Source: an uncultured Caulobacterales bacterium (GTDB taxonomy: Bacteria; Pseudomonadota; Alphaproteobacteria; Caulobacterales; Caulobacteraceae). Taken from it: 64,000 nucleotides of DNA. The notes under the pieces were generated by a model. That model made no database searches. It saw nothing but the letters and a program-made list of their open reading frames with translations, and was not told the origin of the DNA. The stretch covers positions 39,175 through 103,174 of the forward strand of contig CAIOYC010000014.1 of the NCBI GenBank assembly GCA_903862425.1, read 5' to 3'. Positions 30,375-39,726 of the stretch are shown here, in pieces. The first letter of the stretch is position 1, and every line of letters begins with the position of its first letter. The translations under genes and the position numbers were made by a program.

Positions 30375-32255
30375 TTATTGGATAGCCAATGAGATGCTGC
30401 CGATCAGCGGTTGAGCCTGGCTCACGGGCTTGCCTAGCGGCACAAAACTGACGGTTGGCGAAGCCTCCAGCCGACCCTGAGCCGCCAGCTGAGTCGCCAG
30501 GTCAGTGATGTCGAAACTGCGGGCGCGGGAGCCGCCCATCTTCATCCCACCCATGCCGCTCATGGCGGAGAAGAAGTTCAGCGACCCCACAGGATAGGCT
30601 TGCGGCGCCCCGCCCCGGCCGGTCGCAGGGGCTTCGAGGTAGATCTGGTAAAGCACGCCCGGCTGCACGTCGGTGGAGAGGTTGGACAGCACCAGGAAAA
30701 CCTTCTGCCCCGGCTGCGGCGCGGGCACGGCGGGGGGCGGGACAGCCGGGCCGGGCGGCGGGGCGGCGGCCCCCACCTGAGGCGCCACCGCCTTCTTCGG
30801 CTTCAGGAAGGCCATGATCTTGGAGGTGGTGGTCTGAAGTTGCGTCTGCGGCGTGGGCGAGCCGCGCTTCTGCATGCGCAGCGGCGGGGCGATCAGCGGA
30901 GCGAGGGTGCGTGCGGCCACCTCCGGCGCGCCCTGGGTCGAGGTCAGTTGCACGCGCAGCGCCCCGGCGCCCAACCGCACGCCTTCGCTCACATGGGTGA
31001 TGGAAGGCATGAAGCGCAGTTGCGGTATCGGGCGCTTGGCCGCCATCGACCGGACCCCGCCACCCGTAGTCTGGGCGTAGGCGGGGGTGTCGAGGAACGG
31101 GAGCCGGAACGGGGAAGGCTTGAGCTTCAGTCCGGCCGCCTGTGGGATCGCCGCGCCGCTCTCGCCCACCAGCGCGTCATAGCCGTAGCCCGCGCTCTCC
31201 AGGCTCAACACCTGGCTTACGGTAAAGACTGTCTGCGTCCCGCTCGCGTCCGCGAAGGGGAAGGGCTTCGAGGTAAAATCCGCGTCCGAAGGGTTGGAGC
31301 CGCCCGCCGCGTTCCAACTCGCCCACAGCCGGTCGATATTGCAGTGGTGCAGCCAGAAGATCGGATCGTTGGCGGCCCAGGGCACCACGCCCATGCCGTC
31401 CGTTGAATTGCCGACACCTACATGCACCGTGCCATGCAGGCCCATATCAAGGTTGGCGCAGAAGCCCTGGTCGGCGCCGAACGGCGAATAGGTGTTCTCC
31501 GATAGCACGCCCGGCGACAGATCGCTGGCCGAGGCGATGGCGCCGCCCGCATTCACCGCCGCGTTGCGGGTGGAGCGATAGAGCGGGCCCCACACCGGAT
31601 CGCCGGCCCGGCGAAACTGGGACGGGATCGAGCGCTGGCTGGGGTCGAGATAGTTCCAGTATGGCAGGGTGAAGTTCGGTTCGCCCGCTATGGCGCGCAC
31701 GATATTCTCGAAGGCCATCACGTACATGCGGTGCCAGGGCAGAAAGAAATTCTCGTCCTCGTCGTCGCCGTGCGCCTGGCAGCCGTCCCACATCTTCTGC
31801 GCCAGGGTGCGCGCGGCGGAGCCGGACGAGCCATAGATGCGGGCGAGCTCGGCGGTCTTGCCGGACTGGTCCTGCGCGCCCTTCACCCAGTGCGAATACC
31901 ACTGGAAGGTCCAGGAGCGTGGATCGCCTTCCGGCAGGGCCATCATCAGGCCCACCGCCTTGGCATAGACCGCGAGCATGGCCTGGCCCTTGGCGCTGGA
32001 GACGTCATAGCGCACACGCGGACCGGCAGGCAGCGTGCCGCCGCCGGTGGCGGCGCCCGGTCCGGTCGTGTTTCCGGGGCCGGTATTGTTAGCAGGCCCC
32101 GTCGTGTTGCCCGGTCCGGTCGTGTTTTTTGCAGTGGTGGTGGTGTTGTCGGCCCCCTTGTTGCCGAACAAAGTGGTGGGATCGCAGGCGGACAGCACGG
32201 GCGTCAGCCCCAGCGCCGCTCCCGTCAGCAATAAACGACGACGCGATTCAGTCAT
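30375..32255 (-). CDS. Tyrosinase-family copper oxidase, Tat-exported lipoprotein
   Basis: A 626-residue protein. The ATG at 32255 opens a twin-arginine signal (MTESRRRLLLTGAALG) ending in a lipobox LSAC with Cys24. A low-complexity linker of NTTGP-type repeats follows (about 40-75). The tyrosinase domain spans about 85-330: CuA histidines in FQWYSHW, CQAHGDDED and FLPWHRMY, and CuB histidines in GLHGTVHVG and DPIFWLHHCNIDRLW. The C-terminal half has a Pro-rich stretch and a beta-rich domain like that of plant polyphenol oxidases. It probably oxidises phenols outside the cytoplasm, with cofactor loaded before Tat export. No melanin genes are nearby. Confidence 0.88.
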   Translation of the reverse strand: MTESRRRLLLTGAALGLTPVLSACDPTTLFGNKGADNTTTTAKNTTGPGNTTGPANNTGPGNTTGPGAATGGGTLPAGPRVRYDVSSAKGQAMLAVYAKAVGLMMALPEGDPRSWTFQWYSHWVKGAQDQSGKTAELARIYGSSGSAARTLAQKMWDGCQAHGDDEDENFFLPWHRMYVMAFENIVRAIAGEPNFTLPYWNYLDPSQRSIPSQFRRAGDPVWGPLYRSTRNAAVNAGGAIASASDLSPGVLSENTYSPFGADQGFCANLDMGLHGTVHVGVGNSTDGMGVVPWAANDPIFWLHHCNIDRLWASWNAAGGSNPSDADFTSKPFPFADASGTQTVFTVSQVLSLESAGYGYDALVGESGAAIPQAAGLKLKPSPFRLPFLDTPAYAQTTGGGVRSMAAKRPIPQLRFMPSITHVSEGVRLGAGALRVQLTSTQGAPEVAARTLAPLIAPPLRMQKRGSPTPQTQLQTTTSKIMAFLKPKKAVAPQVGAAAPPPGPAVPPPAVPAPQPGQKVFLVLSNLSTDVQPGVLYQIYLEAPATGRGGAPQAYPVGSLNFFSAMSGMGGMKMGGSRARSFDITDLATQLAAQGRLEASPTVSFVPLGKPVSQAQPLIGSISLAIQ

Positions 32256-32353
32256 ATTCCAGCCCCCCACAGCCAGCCCCGCCGGTTGCAGCAGAGGTTA
32301 ACACGATGGACGTCAGCGCCAACCAGACGCACGCCCGGGGGGAGCGTCGGTGG

Positions 32354-33259
32354 TTACGGCCTCGGCTGAATATCCGCCAACACCTTCAGGATCGCCTCAC
32401 GCACCTCGATCCAGGCCGGCGTCTGAACAGCCACGAGATCGAAATGACCCGCGTCTCGAAGCACCCGAACCTCCGCCCTGTCGCCCTTCTTTTCCGCCGC
32501 CAGGCGCCAGTATAACGCCATATAGGGTGGCAGCTGGGCGTCATATTCCCCGGTGAGCGACAGGGTCGGCACGCCCAGCGGCAGGAGGGCGCGGGGCGAA
32601 ATGTCGGCGAAGGGGTCCGGCCGCTCAGCGCTCTTGACGCCCACCACCTGCTCCACATTGAGATCATCGCCACAGATCCACGGCAGCAAGGGCGAGAAGC
32701 CCTTTAGATCGCCCATGGACGAGAGCGACACCACCGCCGTCACCTTCAGCGGATCGACCGAGCGAAGCGGACTTGCAGTAGGCAGCTTGGCGCGGGCTGC
32801 GGCCCACAGCGCCAGTAGACCGCCGGACGAGTGGCCGACCAGCACGACACGGCTGAGGTCGAGATGACGGGGCCCCGCCTCCTCACGCAGCCGGTCGATG
32901 GCCGCGCCTACGTCCTGGTACATGCCCGGATAGCCGCCGCCGGGATCGCCGACGCGTCGGTACTCCACGTTCCACACGAAAGCGCCATGAGCGGCGAGAT
33001 CGGCAGCGGGGGCGCTGAGGCTGGCGGCCGGCACCTCGTTGGAGTAGCAGCCGCCGTGCAGCATCACCACCACGGGAAACGGACCCCTCCCCTTGGGAGA
33101 ATAGACTTCGGCCGTCTGCTGCGGGGCGCCCCCGTAGGCCACCTTCGCGTCGGGCTTAACCAGCGTCATCCCGGCCATGTATTGCGGCAGCGTCAGCGGA
33201 TCGGCCGCGGCCGATCCCGCCCATAGGACGGCCAAAGCCGTCGCCCATATCCTGTGCAT
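32354..33259 (-). CDS. Exported alpha/beta hydrolase (esterase)
   Basis: A 301-residue protein with signal peptide MHRIWATALAVLWAGSAAA. The oxyanion-hole motif is MLHGGCYSN, the nucleophile elbow GHSSGG, the acid lies in LTGEYDAQLPP and the His in RDAGHFDLV. This is the BD-FAE/hormone-sensitive-lipase-like group, which includes feruloyl and acetyl esterases; the true substrate is unknown. It lies 98 bases upstream of the tyrosinase gene on the same strand, so co-transcription is possible, and an esterase releasing phenolic acids for the oxidase is an attractive but unproven link. Confidence 0.85.
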   Translation of the reverse strand: MHRIWATALAVLWAGSAAADPLTLPQYMAGMTLVKPDAKVAYGGAPQQTAEVYSPKGRGPFPVVVMLHGGCYSNEVPAASLSAPAADLAAHGAFVWNVEYRRVGDPGGGYPGMYQDVGAAIDRLREEAGPRHLDLSRVVLVGHSSGGLLALWAAARAKLPTASPLRSVDPLKVTAVVSLSSMGDLKGFSPLLPWICGDDLNVEQVVGVKSAERPDPFADISPRALLPLGVPTLSLTGEYDAQLPPYMALYWRLAAEKKGDRAEVRVLRDAGHFDLVAVQTPAWIEVREAILKVLADIQPRP

Positions 33260-33294
33260 ACCGCCCCTCCGTGCCTCGAGCCGAGCCTAGCAGC

Positions 33295-35199
33295 TTACCG
33301 GCGGCCGAATAGGCGTTCGATGTCGGCGAGCTTGAGCTCCACATAGGTGGGGCGGCCGTGGTTGCATTGGCCGGAATGGGGCGTCGCCTCCATCTGGCGC
33401 AGCAGCGCGTTCATCTCCGCGGCGGTCAGGCGGCGGCCCGCGCGCACGGATCCGTGGCAGGCCATCGTCCCGGCCACCTCGCCGAGCCGCTCGGACAGAG
33501 CCAGGGCCGCGCCGCTCTCGGCCAGATCGTCGGCGATGTCTCGCACCAACCCCTGTACGTCGGTATCGCCGAGCGCGGCGGGGGTCTCACGCACCAGCAC
33601 CGCGCCAGGACCGAAGGATTCGAGGATCAGGCCGAGCTCGGCCAGCTCGTCGGCCCGGGCGATCACGCGCTCGGCCTCGGCGGGGTCGAGCTCCACCACC
33701 TCGGGCAGGAGCAGGGCCTGGCGGGCCACACCGCCGCCCGCCGCCTCAGCCTTCATGCGCTCATAGACCAGCCGTTCATGCGCCGCGTGCTGGTCGACGA
33801 TGACGAGGCCGTCGCGGGTCTGAGCCAGGATGTAGGTTTCGTGCAGCTGCGCCCGCGCCGCGCCGAGAGGATAGTCGAGCGGGTCGATCACCGAACCACT
33901 CAGGGCGCCGGCTTGGAAGGTGTCCGACGCCTGCGGCCCTTCGAACATCGCGGCGAAATCGTTGTCCTCCACCCGCGCGGAAACCGCCTCCACGCCGGGC
34001 AGGGACAGGGCCAGCGTCGCCGCGCTGAGCGCAAGGGCGGAGGGCCCTCCGGCATAGCGCGCACCGCCGCCGCCACTCCAGGCATAGGCCGACGGCGAGG
34101 TTCCGAGCGCCCCGCCCCATGGTCCCTGCCCTGCCGAGAAGCCGGCCAGGGCCTGGCCGGCCGTCGTGGTCGAGGCGCGGTGGCCGGCGCCGGCGAGGGC
34201 ATGGCGCAGGGCGCCGATGATCAGCCCACGCACAAGGGCCGGGTCGCGAAAGCGCACCTCCGCCTTGGCCGGATGCACGTTCACGTCCACCAGCCCGGCC
34301 TCAAGCTCCACATAGAGGGCGGCGACGGGGTGCCGGTCTCGGGCCAGGAAGTCGGCATAGGCGGCGCGCAGGGCGCCCGCGAGCAGGCGATCCTTCACCG
34401 GCCGGCCGTTGACGAACAGGTACTGGTGCTGGGCGTTGCCGCGCGAATAGGTCGGCAGCCCGGCGAAGCCCGACAGGCGCACGCCCTCGCGCGCCTGATC
34501 GATCTCGAGCGCGTTCTGCTGGAAATCACGCCCCAGCACGGCGGCGAGGCGGCGAAGCCGGCCCTCCGGTCCCGGATGCTCGGCCTGCAGGCGCAGGACG
34601 CTGCGACCGTCGAGATCGAGCGCGAAACCCACCGCCTCGTGCGCCATGGCCTGACGCTTCAGCTCCTCGGTGATGGCGAGGGCTTCGGAACGTTCGGACT
34701 TCATGAATTTCAGCCGCGCGGGGGTGGCGAAAAACAGGTCGCGCACCTCCACGCGCGCGCCGTGCGGGCCGGGAAAGCCCGCAGGGGCGACAGGCTGCAC
34801 CGCTCCGGCGTCCACGGCGATCAGGAAGGCATCCGCCTCGCCCCGCGCGCGGGAAGTTATCGACAACCGCGCCACCGAACCGATCGACGGCAAGGCCTCG
34901 CCTCTGAAGCCGAGGGTCGAGACGTTGAGCAAGGCCCAGCCGCCGTCATCGTCCAGCGGGAGCTTGGATGTGGCGTGCCGCTCCACCGCCAGTTCGAGCT
35001 GGTCGGCGGCCATGCCATGTCCGTCGTCGGCGATGAGGATGCGGGCGAGGCCGCCCTGATCGGCCTGGACTTCGATCCGCGTGGCCCCCGCATCGATGGC
35101 GTTCTCCACCAATTCTTTCACCGCCGAGGCGGGCCGCTCCACCACTTCGCCAGCGGCGATGCGGTTGACGGTTTCAGCGGGCAGGCGGCGGATGGGCAT
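33295..35199 (-). CDS. mutL: DNA mismatch repair protein MutL (endonuclease type)
   Basis: A 634-residue GHKL ATPase: [22 protein letters not shown] and the [10 protein letters not shown] lid are in the first 110 residues. The C-terminal dimerisation domain has DQHAAHE (469-475) within the DQHA-x2-E-x4-E endonuclease motif and the later QCNHGRP, a variant of the CPHGRP metal site. So this MutL should nick DNA itself, as expected in bacteria without MutH. A Gly/Ala-rich linker separates the halves. It lies 35 bases upstream of the esterase gene. Confidence 0.96.
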   Translation of the reverse strand: MPIRRLPAETVNRIAAGEVVERPASAVKELVENAIDAGATRIEVQADQGGLARILIADDGHGMAADQLELAVERHATSKLPLDDDGGWALLNVSTLGFRGEALPSIGSVARLSITSRARGEADAFLIAVDAGAVQPVAPAGFPGPHGARVEVRDLFFATPARLKFMKSERSEALAITEELKRQAMAHEAVGFALDLDGRSVLRLQAEHPGPEGRLRRLAAVLGRDFQQNALEIDQAREGVRLSGFAGLPTYSRGNAQHQYLFVNGRPVKDRLLAGALRAAYADFLARDRHPVAALYVELEAGLVDVNVHPAKAEVRFRDPALVRGLIIGALRHALAGAGHRASTTTAGQALAGFSAGQGPWGGALGTSPSAYAWSGGGGARYAGGPSALALSAATLALSLPGVEAVSARVEDNDFAAMFEGPQASDTFQAGALSGSVIDPLDYPLGAARAQLHETYILAQTRDGLVIVDQHAAHERLVYERMKAEAAGGGVARQALLLPEVVELDPAEAERVIARADELAELGLILESFGPGAVLVRETPAALGDTDVQGLVRDIADDLAESGAALALSERLGEVAGTMACHGSVRAGRRLTAAEMNALLRQMEATPHSGQCNHGRPTYVELKLADIERLFGRR

Positions 35200-35434
35200 G
35201 GGGTGGGCGGCGACTCAGGCGGTATGGCCTCGCACGATACAGCGCGACGACAGGCCGGGCGAATCGGGAGCGGCGGGCGCCGTTCTTAACATTTGGAATG
35301 GCTTCACCGTGTGCAGCGGAGTATAAATGCCACATCACCGGCAGGTACTCGCGGCGTCGGTGCTGGAAGCGAACGGGCGTCTCCCTGGCAGAGGGACGTT
35401 TGCCCTCTCCCGCCACTTAGGATGTGGAGCGCCT

Positions 35435-35671
35435 ATGCAAACCTATACCTTCTACCTGCACGACGGACCCGACGAAATCCCGGCCTTCGAGATCGAGCTG
35501 TTCGAGGAGCGTGCCCTGGCGCTCAACTTCGCCCGCCGCCTGCTGGCCGACCGGCCGCGCTACGATCTGGTCGTGGTGATGGAGGAAGAAACCGAAGTCG
35601 CCCGCTTCGATCGCCCGTCGCCCCCGGCCGCCCCTAGCAACCACCGTGGCGGCGAGGCCGCCGCGCTCTAG
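35435..35671 (+). CDS. Small protein, DUF6894-like
   Basis: A 78-residue protein. The ATG at 35435 has GGAG at 35425-35428 and starts with MQTYTFYLHDGPDEIP, then ALALNFARRLLAD, the pattern of the short alphaproteobacterial DUF6894 family (aromatic start, acidic turn, Ala-rich helix). Function unknown, cytoplasmic. The 235 bases between mutL and this gene contain a small AGAGGG/CCCTCT hairpin but no other gene. Its stop shares CTAG 35668-35671 with the convergent flavoprotein gene. Confidence 0.7.
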   Translation: MQTYTFYLHDGPDEIPAFEIELFEERALALNFARRLLADRPRYDLVVVMEEETEVARFDRPSPPAAPSNHRGGEAAAL

Positions 35672-37194
35672 GCCGCTACTCTCTTGGGCACCAAACGTTC
35701 GGAGGTCAAAGCGCTCTCAGCCCCCGAATAGCCGGCCTCGGTATATTCGGCGTCTTCGTTCACGGACCAGACGTTGAACCTGCGCTCCCCGGCCAGGATG
35801 TTCTCCACCGTCAGCATGGCGGTCATCATGGCGTGGTCCTGGTTGTTGTACTTGTGCATCCCGTTGCGCCCGACGAGGTGCAGGGTCGGGTAGGTGGTCT
35901 CGAGCTCGCCGCGCACCGCCTCCACATGGCTCTGATAGGCATCGTCATAGACCGGATAGGCCTTGGGCTGGCGCACCACCGAGGCGTCAACCACGGCTTG
36001 CGGCGCGATCAGGCCGATCTTGCCGATCTCCTGCTTGGCCAGTTCGATCAGGTCCGCGTCCGCCGAGGTCCACAGGCCGTCGCCCTCGAAACAGAAATAT
36101 TCCAGCCCCATGCAGGCGAAGCCTTCCGGCGCCATGTGCGGCGACCAGGACAGGAAGTTCTGGATCCGGCCGACCTTCACCGCCGGATCGTGGATATAGA
36201 TCCAGTTGTCCGGGAAGTCCTTGGCCGCCGAGGTCGGGGCGATCAGGGCCACGGTGATGAAGTCGCGATAGAGCAGTTTCATCCCCTCGCCATAGCTTTT
36301 GGGCCTCGGCTGTACCGCGCCCACCAGCTCGGTGATCGGGGCGGAGGAGATGACGTGGCGGGCCTGATAGGTCTCGTCCGCACCCGCGCCGGTCCTGACC
36401 ACCACCGACCACAGGCCGGCCGGCTCGTCGAACGACAGCGATACCAGGGTGCGGTCCATGATCACCTCGCCGCCCATGGCGACGGTCTTGTCCCTGGCCG
36501 TCTCCCACATCATGCCGGGACCCTGACGCGGATAGCGGAAGCTCTCCAGCAGGGTCTTCACTCCGCCCTGTTCGCCCAGCGTGGCGGCGGGCGCCTTGTT
36601 GAGGCCGAGCGAGCGCTTCACCCCGTCGATCACGGCGGCGCCGAGAGACAGGCCCTTGATCCGCTGCGCCGCCCAGTCGGCGGAGATGTCGTCGCAGCTC
36701 ATGCCCCACACCTTCTCGGTGTAGGTCTTGAAGAAGATCGAGAACAGCTTCTCGCCGAACTGATTGCGCACCCACTGGTGGAAGTTCTTTGCCGGATTGA
36801 TCGGCGTCGCCTTGGCCCAGGCATAGGAGGCCATGCAGATGGCCGAGGTATAAAGGCCAAGGTTCCTCAGCGCCTCGAACGCCTTCAGCGGATAGGCGTA
36901 GTATTTCTTGCCGTAATAGATGCGCGACAGGCGCGGCCGGTCAATGAAGTCGTCCGGCAGGATCTCGTTCCACAGGTCCACCACCTCGCGGCTCTTGGAA
37001 AAAAACCGGTGGCCGCCAATGTCGAAGTGGAAGTCCTTGTAGCGCACGGTGCGGCTGATCCCGCCCACATAGACCGGGTCCTTCTCGATCACACGCACGC
37101 TCTTGCCCGCCTTGGACAAGAGGTAGGCGGAGGTCAGGCCCGCGGGGCCGGCGCCGATGATGAAAACGTCAGTGGGTCCGGAAGTCGGGGACAT
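35668..37194 (-). CDS. FAD-dependent oxidoreductase (UGM/protoporphyrinogen-oxidase-like)
   Basis: A 508-residue flavoprotein. The dinucleotide fold is FIIGAGPAGLTSAYLLSKAG, followed by the acidic ribose-binding IEKD and GGISRTVRYKDFHFDIGGHRFF, a signature shared with UDP-galactopyranose mutase-like and amine-oxidase-like enzymes. The C-terminal HLVGRNGMHKYNNQDHAMM closes the FAD site. Members of this group are often next to gtrA and glycosyltransferases, which suggests work on sugar or polyprenyl intermediates. The GtrA gene ends seven bases upstream on the same strand. The reaction is unknown. Confidence 0.8.
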   Translation of the reverse strand: MSPTSGPTDVFIIGAGPAGLTSAYLLSKAGKSVRVIEKDPVYVGGISRTVRYKDFHFDIGGHRFFSKSREVVDLWNEILPDDFIDRPRLSRIYYGKKYYAYPLKAFEALRNLGLYTSAICMASYAWAKATPINPAKNFHQWVRNQFGEKLFSIFFKTYTEKVWGMSCDDISADWAAQRIKGLSLGAAVIDGVKRSLGLNKAPAATLGEQGGVKTLLESFRYPRQGPGMMWETARDKTVAMGGEVIMDRTLVSLSFDEPAGLWSVVVRTGAGADETYQARHVISSAPITELVGAVQPRPKSYGEGMKLLYRDFITVALIAPTSAAKDFPDNWIYIHDPAVKVGRIQNFLSWSPHMAPEGFACMGLEYFCFEGDGLWTSADADLIELAKQEIGKIGLIAPQAVVDASVVRQPKAYPVYDDAYQSHVEAVRGELETTYPTLHLVGRNGMHKYNNQDHAMMTAMLTVENILAGERRFNVWSVNEDAEYTEAGYSGAESALTSERLVPKRVAA

Positions 37195-37201
37195 AAGGGC
37201 C

Positions 37202-37681
37202 TTAGGAATCGGTCGGATCGGTTGCGCCGGAGCTTACCGCAGACGTGGAGCTTACTGGTGAAAAGGTGAAGAAGCGCTGTCCGGTATAGGAGAACAGGGT
37301 CGCGACCACAGCCCCCAGTATGACGTCGATGGACGGCGGGATGCGTGGCGCGAAGGCGAACAGGGCGTGGAAGACGCCGAAACTGACGCTCTGCGCTATC
37401 GCGGTGACGATGAAATAGCGCGTCATCTCCGAGCGTCGCCGACGTCCGGTGGCCGCGAACGTAAAGCGCCGGTTCAAAAACCAGGTCAGCGCCGTCGCCG
37501 CCGCGAGGCCCACCAGCCAGGCGATCGATTTGTTGACCCCAAGATGAAACAGCACGGTGAACAGGCCGGTCTGCACCGCCAGTCCCGCGACGCCCACGCC
37601 CAGGAAGCGAATCAGCCCTATAGGCAGCGTTAGGCCGAGCCTCGCCGCGCCGCGCTGGACCGCATGATTTACAAAGGACAT
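37202..37681 (-). CDS. GtrA family membrane protein (lipid-linked sugar flippase type)
   Basis: A 159-residue protein with four hydrophobic helices: LIRFLGVGVAGLAVQTGLF, IAWLVGLAAATALTWFLNRRFTF (the conserved NRRFTF after helix 2), MTRYFIVTAIAQSVSFGVF and DVILGAVVATLFSYTGQRFF. GtrA-family proteins are thought to move polyprenyl-phosphate sugars across the inner membrane. It is the first gene of a two-gene unit with the flavoprotein and is divergent from the GT-C gene, 161 bases away. Confidence 0.9.
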   Translation of the reverse strand: MSFVNHAVQRGAARLGLTLPIGLIRFLGVGVAGLAVQTGLFTVLFHLGVNKSIAWLVGLAAATALTWFLNRRFTFAATGRRRRSEMTRYFIVTAIAQSVSFGVFHALFAFAPRIPPSIDVILGAVVATLFSYTGQRFFTFSPVSSTSAVSSGATDPTDS

Positions 37682-37842
37682 TCCGCGTCTTTCAGGGGCG
37701 TACGACGGCGCGAACAGAGCGTCTTCGCCAAGGCTTCAGAGATGGTAAACCCGAAATGGGGTTCCTCACACTGAACCCAAGCGCCGCAAGCAGAATCGTC
37801 CGACGGTGCGACCAAAAAGCGGCAAGGATATTTGAAGCGGCC

Positions 37843-39726
37843 ATGCGCCTGCCCCGCATTCCGGACATCCCCGACCTCGGCACACGCCGGCCGTTGATCC
37901 TGCTCGCCTTGGCGGTCACCCTCGTCGTGTCGTTCATGCTTGGCGTGCGCGACGGACACGACCTGCGCCTGGGCTATGGCGATACCGACGACGCCATGCG
38001 CGTGGTGCTGGCCCGCCAGCTGGCGCACGGGCGCGGCTGGTGGGACCAGAAGGAGCTCGTGCTCCAGCCCCCGGTGGGGGTCTATCTGCACTGGTCGCGG
38101 CTGCTCGACGGCGGCATCGCCCTGATGGAGCGGGTCTTCGCCTGGTTCGTCTCCTGGAACGATGCGGAGACGGCGACACGCTTTCTGTGGCCGTTGATAT
38201 GGATCTTCCCGGCGGTGATCGCGGCTCTGCTGGCGGCGCGCAGGCTCGGCGACCGCACGGCTGCGCCGCACTGGGCGCTGCTCGTCACCGGCCTGATGCT
38301 GATGCTGCATCTGCCGCTCTACAACCAGTTCCATCCTGGCCGGGTGGACCACCATGACGCCCAGATCGTCTTTTTCCTCCTCGCCTTCGCCGGCGCGGTG
38401 CAGACCGGGCCGAAGCGCTGGGGACCGATCCTGGCCGGGGCGGCGAGCGGGCTTGGCGTCGCCGTGGGTCTGGAGGCGCTGGTCTTCCAGGTGCTGATCG
38501 GCGCGGCCCTGGCTCTACGCTTCGTCTTCGCCGCCCCTGAGGACCGCGAGGCGGAGGCGCGGCGGCTCGTCCTCTACGGCCTGGCCTTCTTCGCCGTCAC
38601 CACCGCCGCTTTCCTGATCCAGACCCCGCCCTGGCGATGGGGCGTCATGGCCTGCGACGCCCTGGCCCTCAATCTCGACGCCGGGATCGCCATCGCCGGG
38701 CTCGGCCTCGCCGCCGTGGGATGGCTGACCCGCACCCGGACGTGGTGGGTGAAGCTGATGGCTCTCAGCGTCTTGGGCGCGGCGGCGGCCGCCGTCTATG
38801 TGGGCCTCGACCGCAACTGTCTGCATGGCCCGTTCGCCGACGTGGACCCGCGGGTAAAGCCCTTCTGGCTCGACTATGTGCAGGAGGTCGCGCCGTGGCC
38901 GCGCCTGTTCAAGCGCCACCCGGACGACGCCATCGCCGTGGCCGCCCCCGCTGTCTTAGGGCTGCTGGGATGGCTGTGGCTGGGACGCCGCAAGGACGTG
39001 CGCGGCGACTTCGGCTGGCGGCTGGCCGGGTTGCTGTTGCTCTCCACCAGCGCGGCCGGCTTCGCCATGGTCCGCTCGGCCACCTATGCCGCCTGGGTCG
39101 CCGTGCCCCTGATCGGGGCCGCCGCCGCCGACCTCGCCTGGCGCTATCGCCGGATGGGCGTGATCGCACCGGCGGTGGCCGCCGTCATATTCATGCCCAT
39201 GGCCGCCATCAGCGTCGCGCTGTCGGTCGAGAAGCTGTGGGGAAATGTCACCCTTGCTATGACACACAAGCCGCCGCCCAAGCCCACGCCGAAACAGCCG
39301 GACGACTACTGCTTCAACGCCTCGTCCTATCGCGATCTGGCGGCGGCGCGGCCGGTGGGACTGACCGTTGGCGACATCGACTTCGGTCCGCACGTGCTGG
39401 CCTTAACGCCCCACTCCACCCTCTCGGCGCCCTACCACCGGATGAACTGGGGCATCATGGCCGCACGTGGCGTCCTGATCGCCGACGCCGACGACCAGGG
39501 CCCGAACGGGGCGGAAGCCAGGGCGCGGGCCCTGGGCGTGACCTATGTGCTGGAATGCCCGGTGCACAAGGGCAATGCCGACAGGACCGGCCTCGCCCCG
39601 AACAGCCTGCAGGCCGTGCTCGACCGTCACGACTGGCCGGACTGGCTGCAGCTGATCTCGAACGAAACGTCGCCCATCCAGGTGTTCCGCGTGCAGGCGC
39701 CCGTCCCGCCGAGCCCGTCGAAATGA
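37843..39726 (+). CDS. STT3-like GT-C membrane glycosyltransferase
   Basis: A 627-residue protein with about 12 helices and a soluble C-terminal 150 residues. The first long loop carries GYGDTDDAMR (D47-x-D49-D50), and a later loop HPGRVDHHDAQ (164-174). A DxD-type motif in loop 1 and a DHH-type motif downstream are the pattern of STT3/AglB-like GT-C enzymes, which take sugars from polyprenyl phosphates. PPVGVYLHWSRLLDG is another strongly conserved-looking stretch. The ATG at 37843 is preferred to 37756, whose extra residues look non-coding. It overlaps the next gene by ATGA. Acceptor unknown. Confidence 0.75.
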   Translation: MRLPRIPDIPDLGTRRPLILLALAVTLVVSFMLGVRDGHDLRLGYGDTDDAMRVVLARQLAHGRGWWDQKELVLQPPVGVYLHWSRLLDGGIALMERVFAWFVSWNDAETATRFLWPLIWIFPAVIAALLAARRLGDRTAAPHWALLVTGLMLMLHLPLYNQFHPGRVDHHDAQIVFFLLAFAGAVQTGPKRWGPILAGAASGLGVAVGLEALVFQVLIGAALALRFVFAAPEDREAEARRLVLYGLAFFAVTTAAFLIQTPPWRWGVMACDALALNLDAGIAIAGLGLAAVGWLTRTRTWWVKLMALSVLGAAAAAVYVGLDRNCLHGPFADVDPRVKPFWLDYVQEVAPWPRLFKRHPDDAIAVAAPAVLGLLGWLWLGRRKDVRGDFGWRLAGLLLLSTSAAGFAMVRSATYAAWVAVPLIGAAAADLAWRYRRMGVIAPAVAAVIFMPMAAISVALSVEKLWGNVTLAMTHKPPPKPTPKQPDDYCFNASSYRDLAAARPVGLTVGDIDFGPHVLALTPHSTLSAPYHRMNWGIMAARGVLIADADDQGPNGAEARARALGVTYVLECPVHKGNADRTGLAPNSLQAVLDRHDWPDWLQLISNETSPIQVFRVQAPVPPSPSK

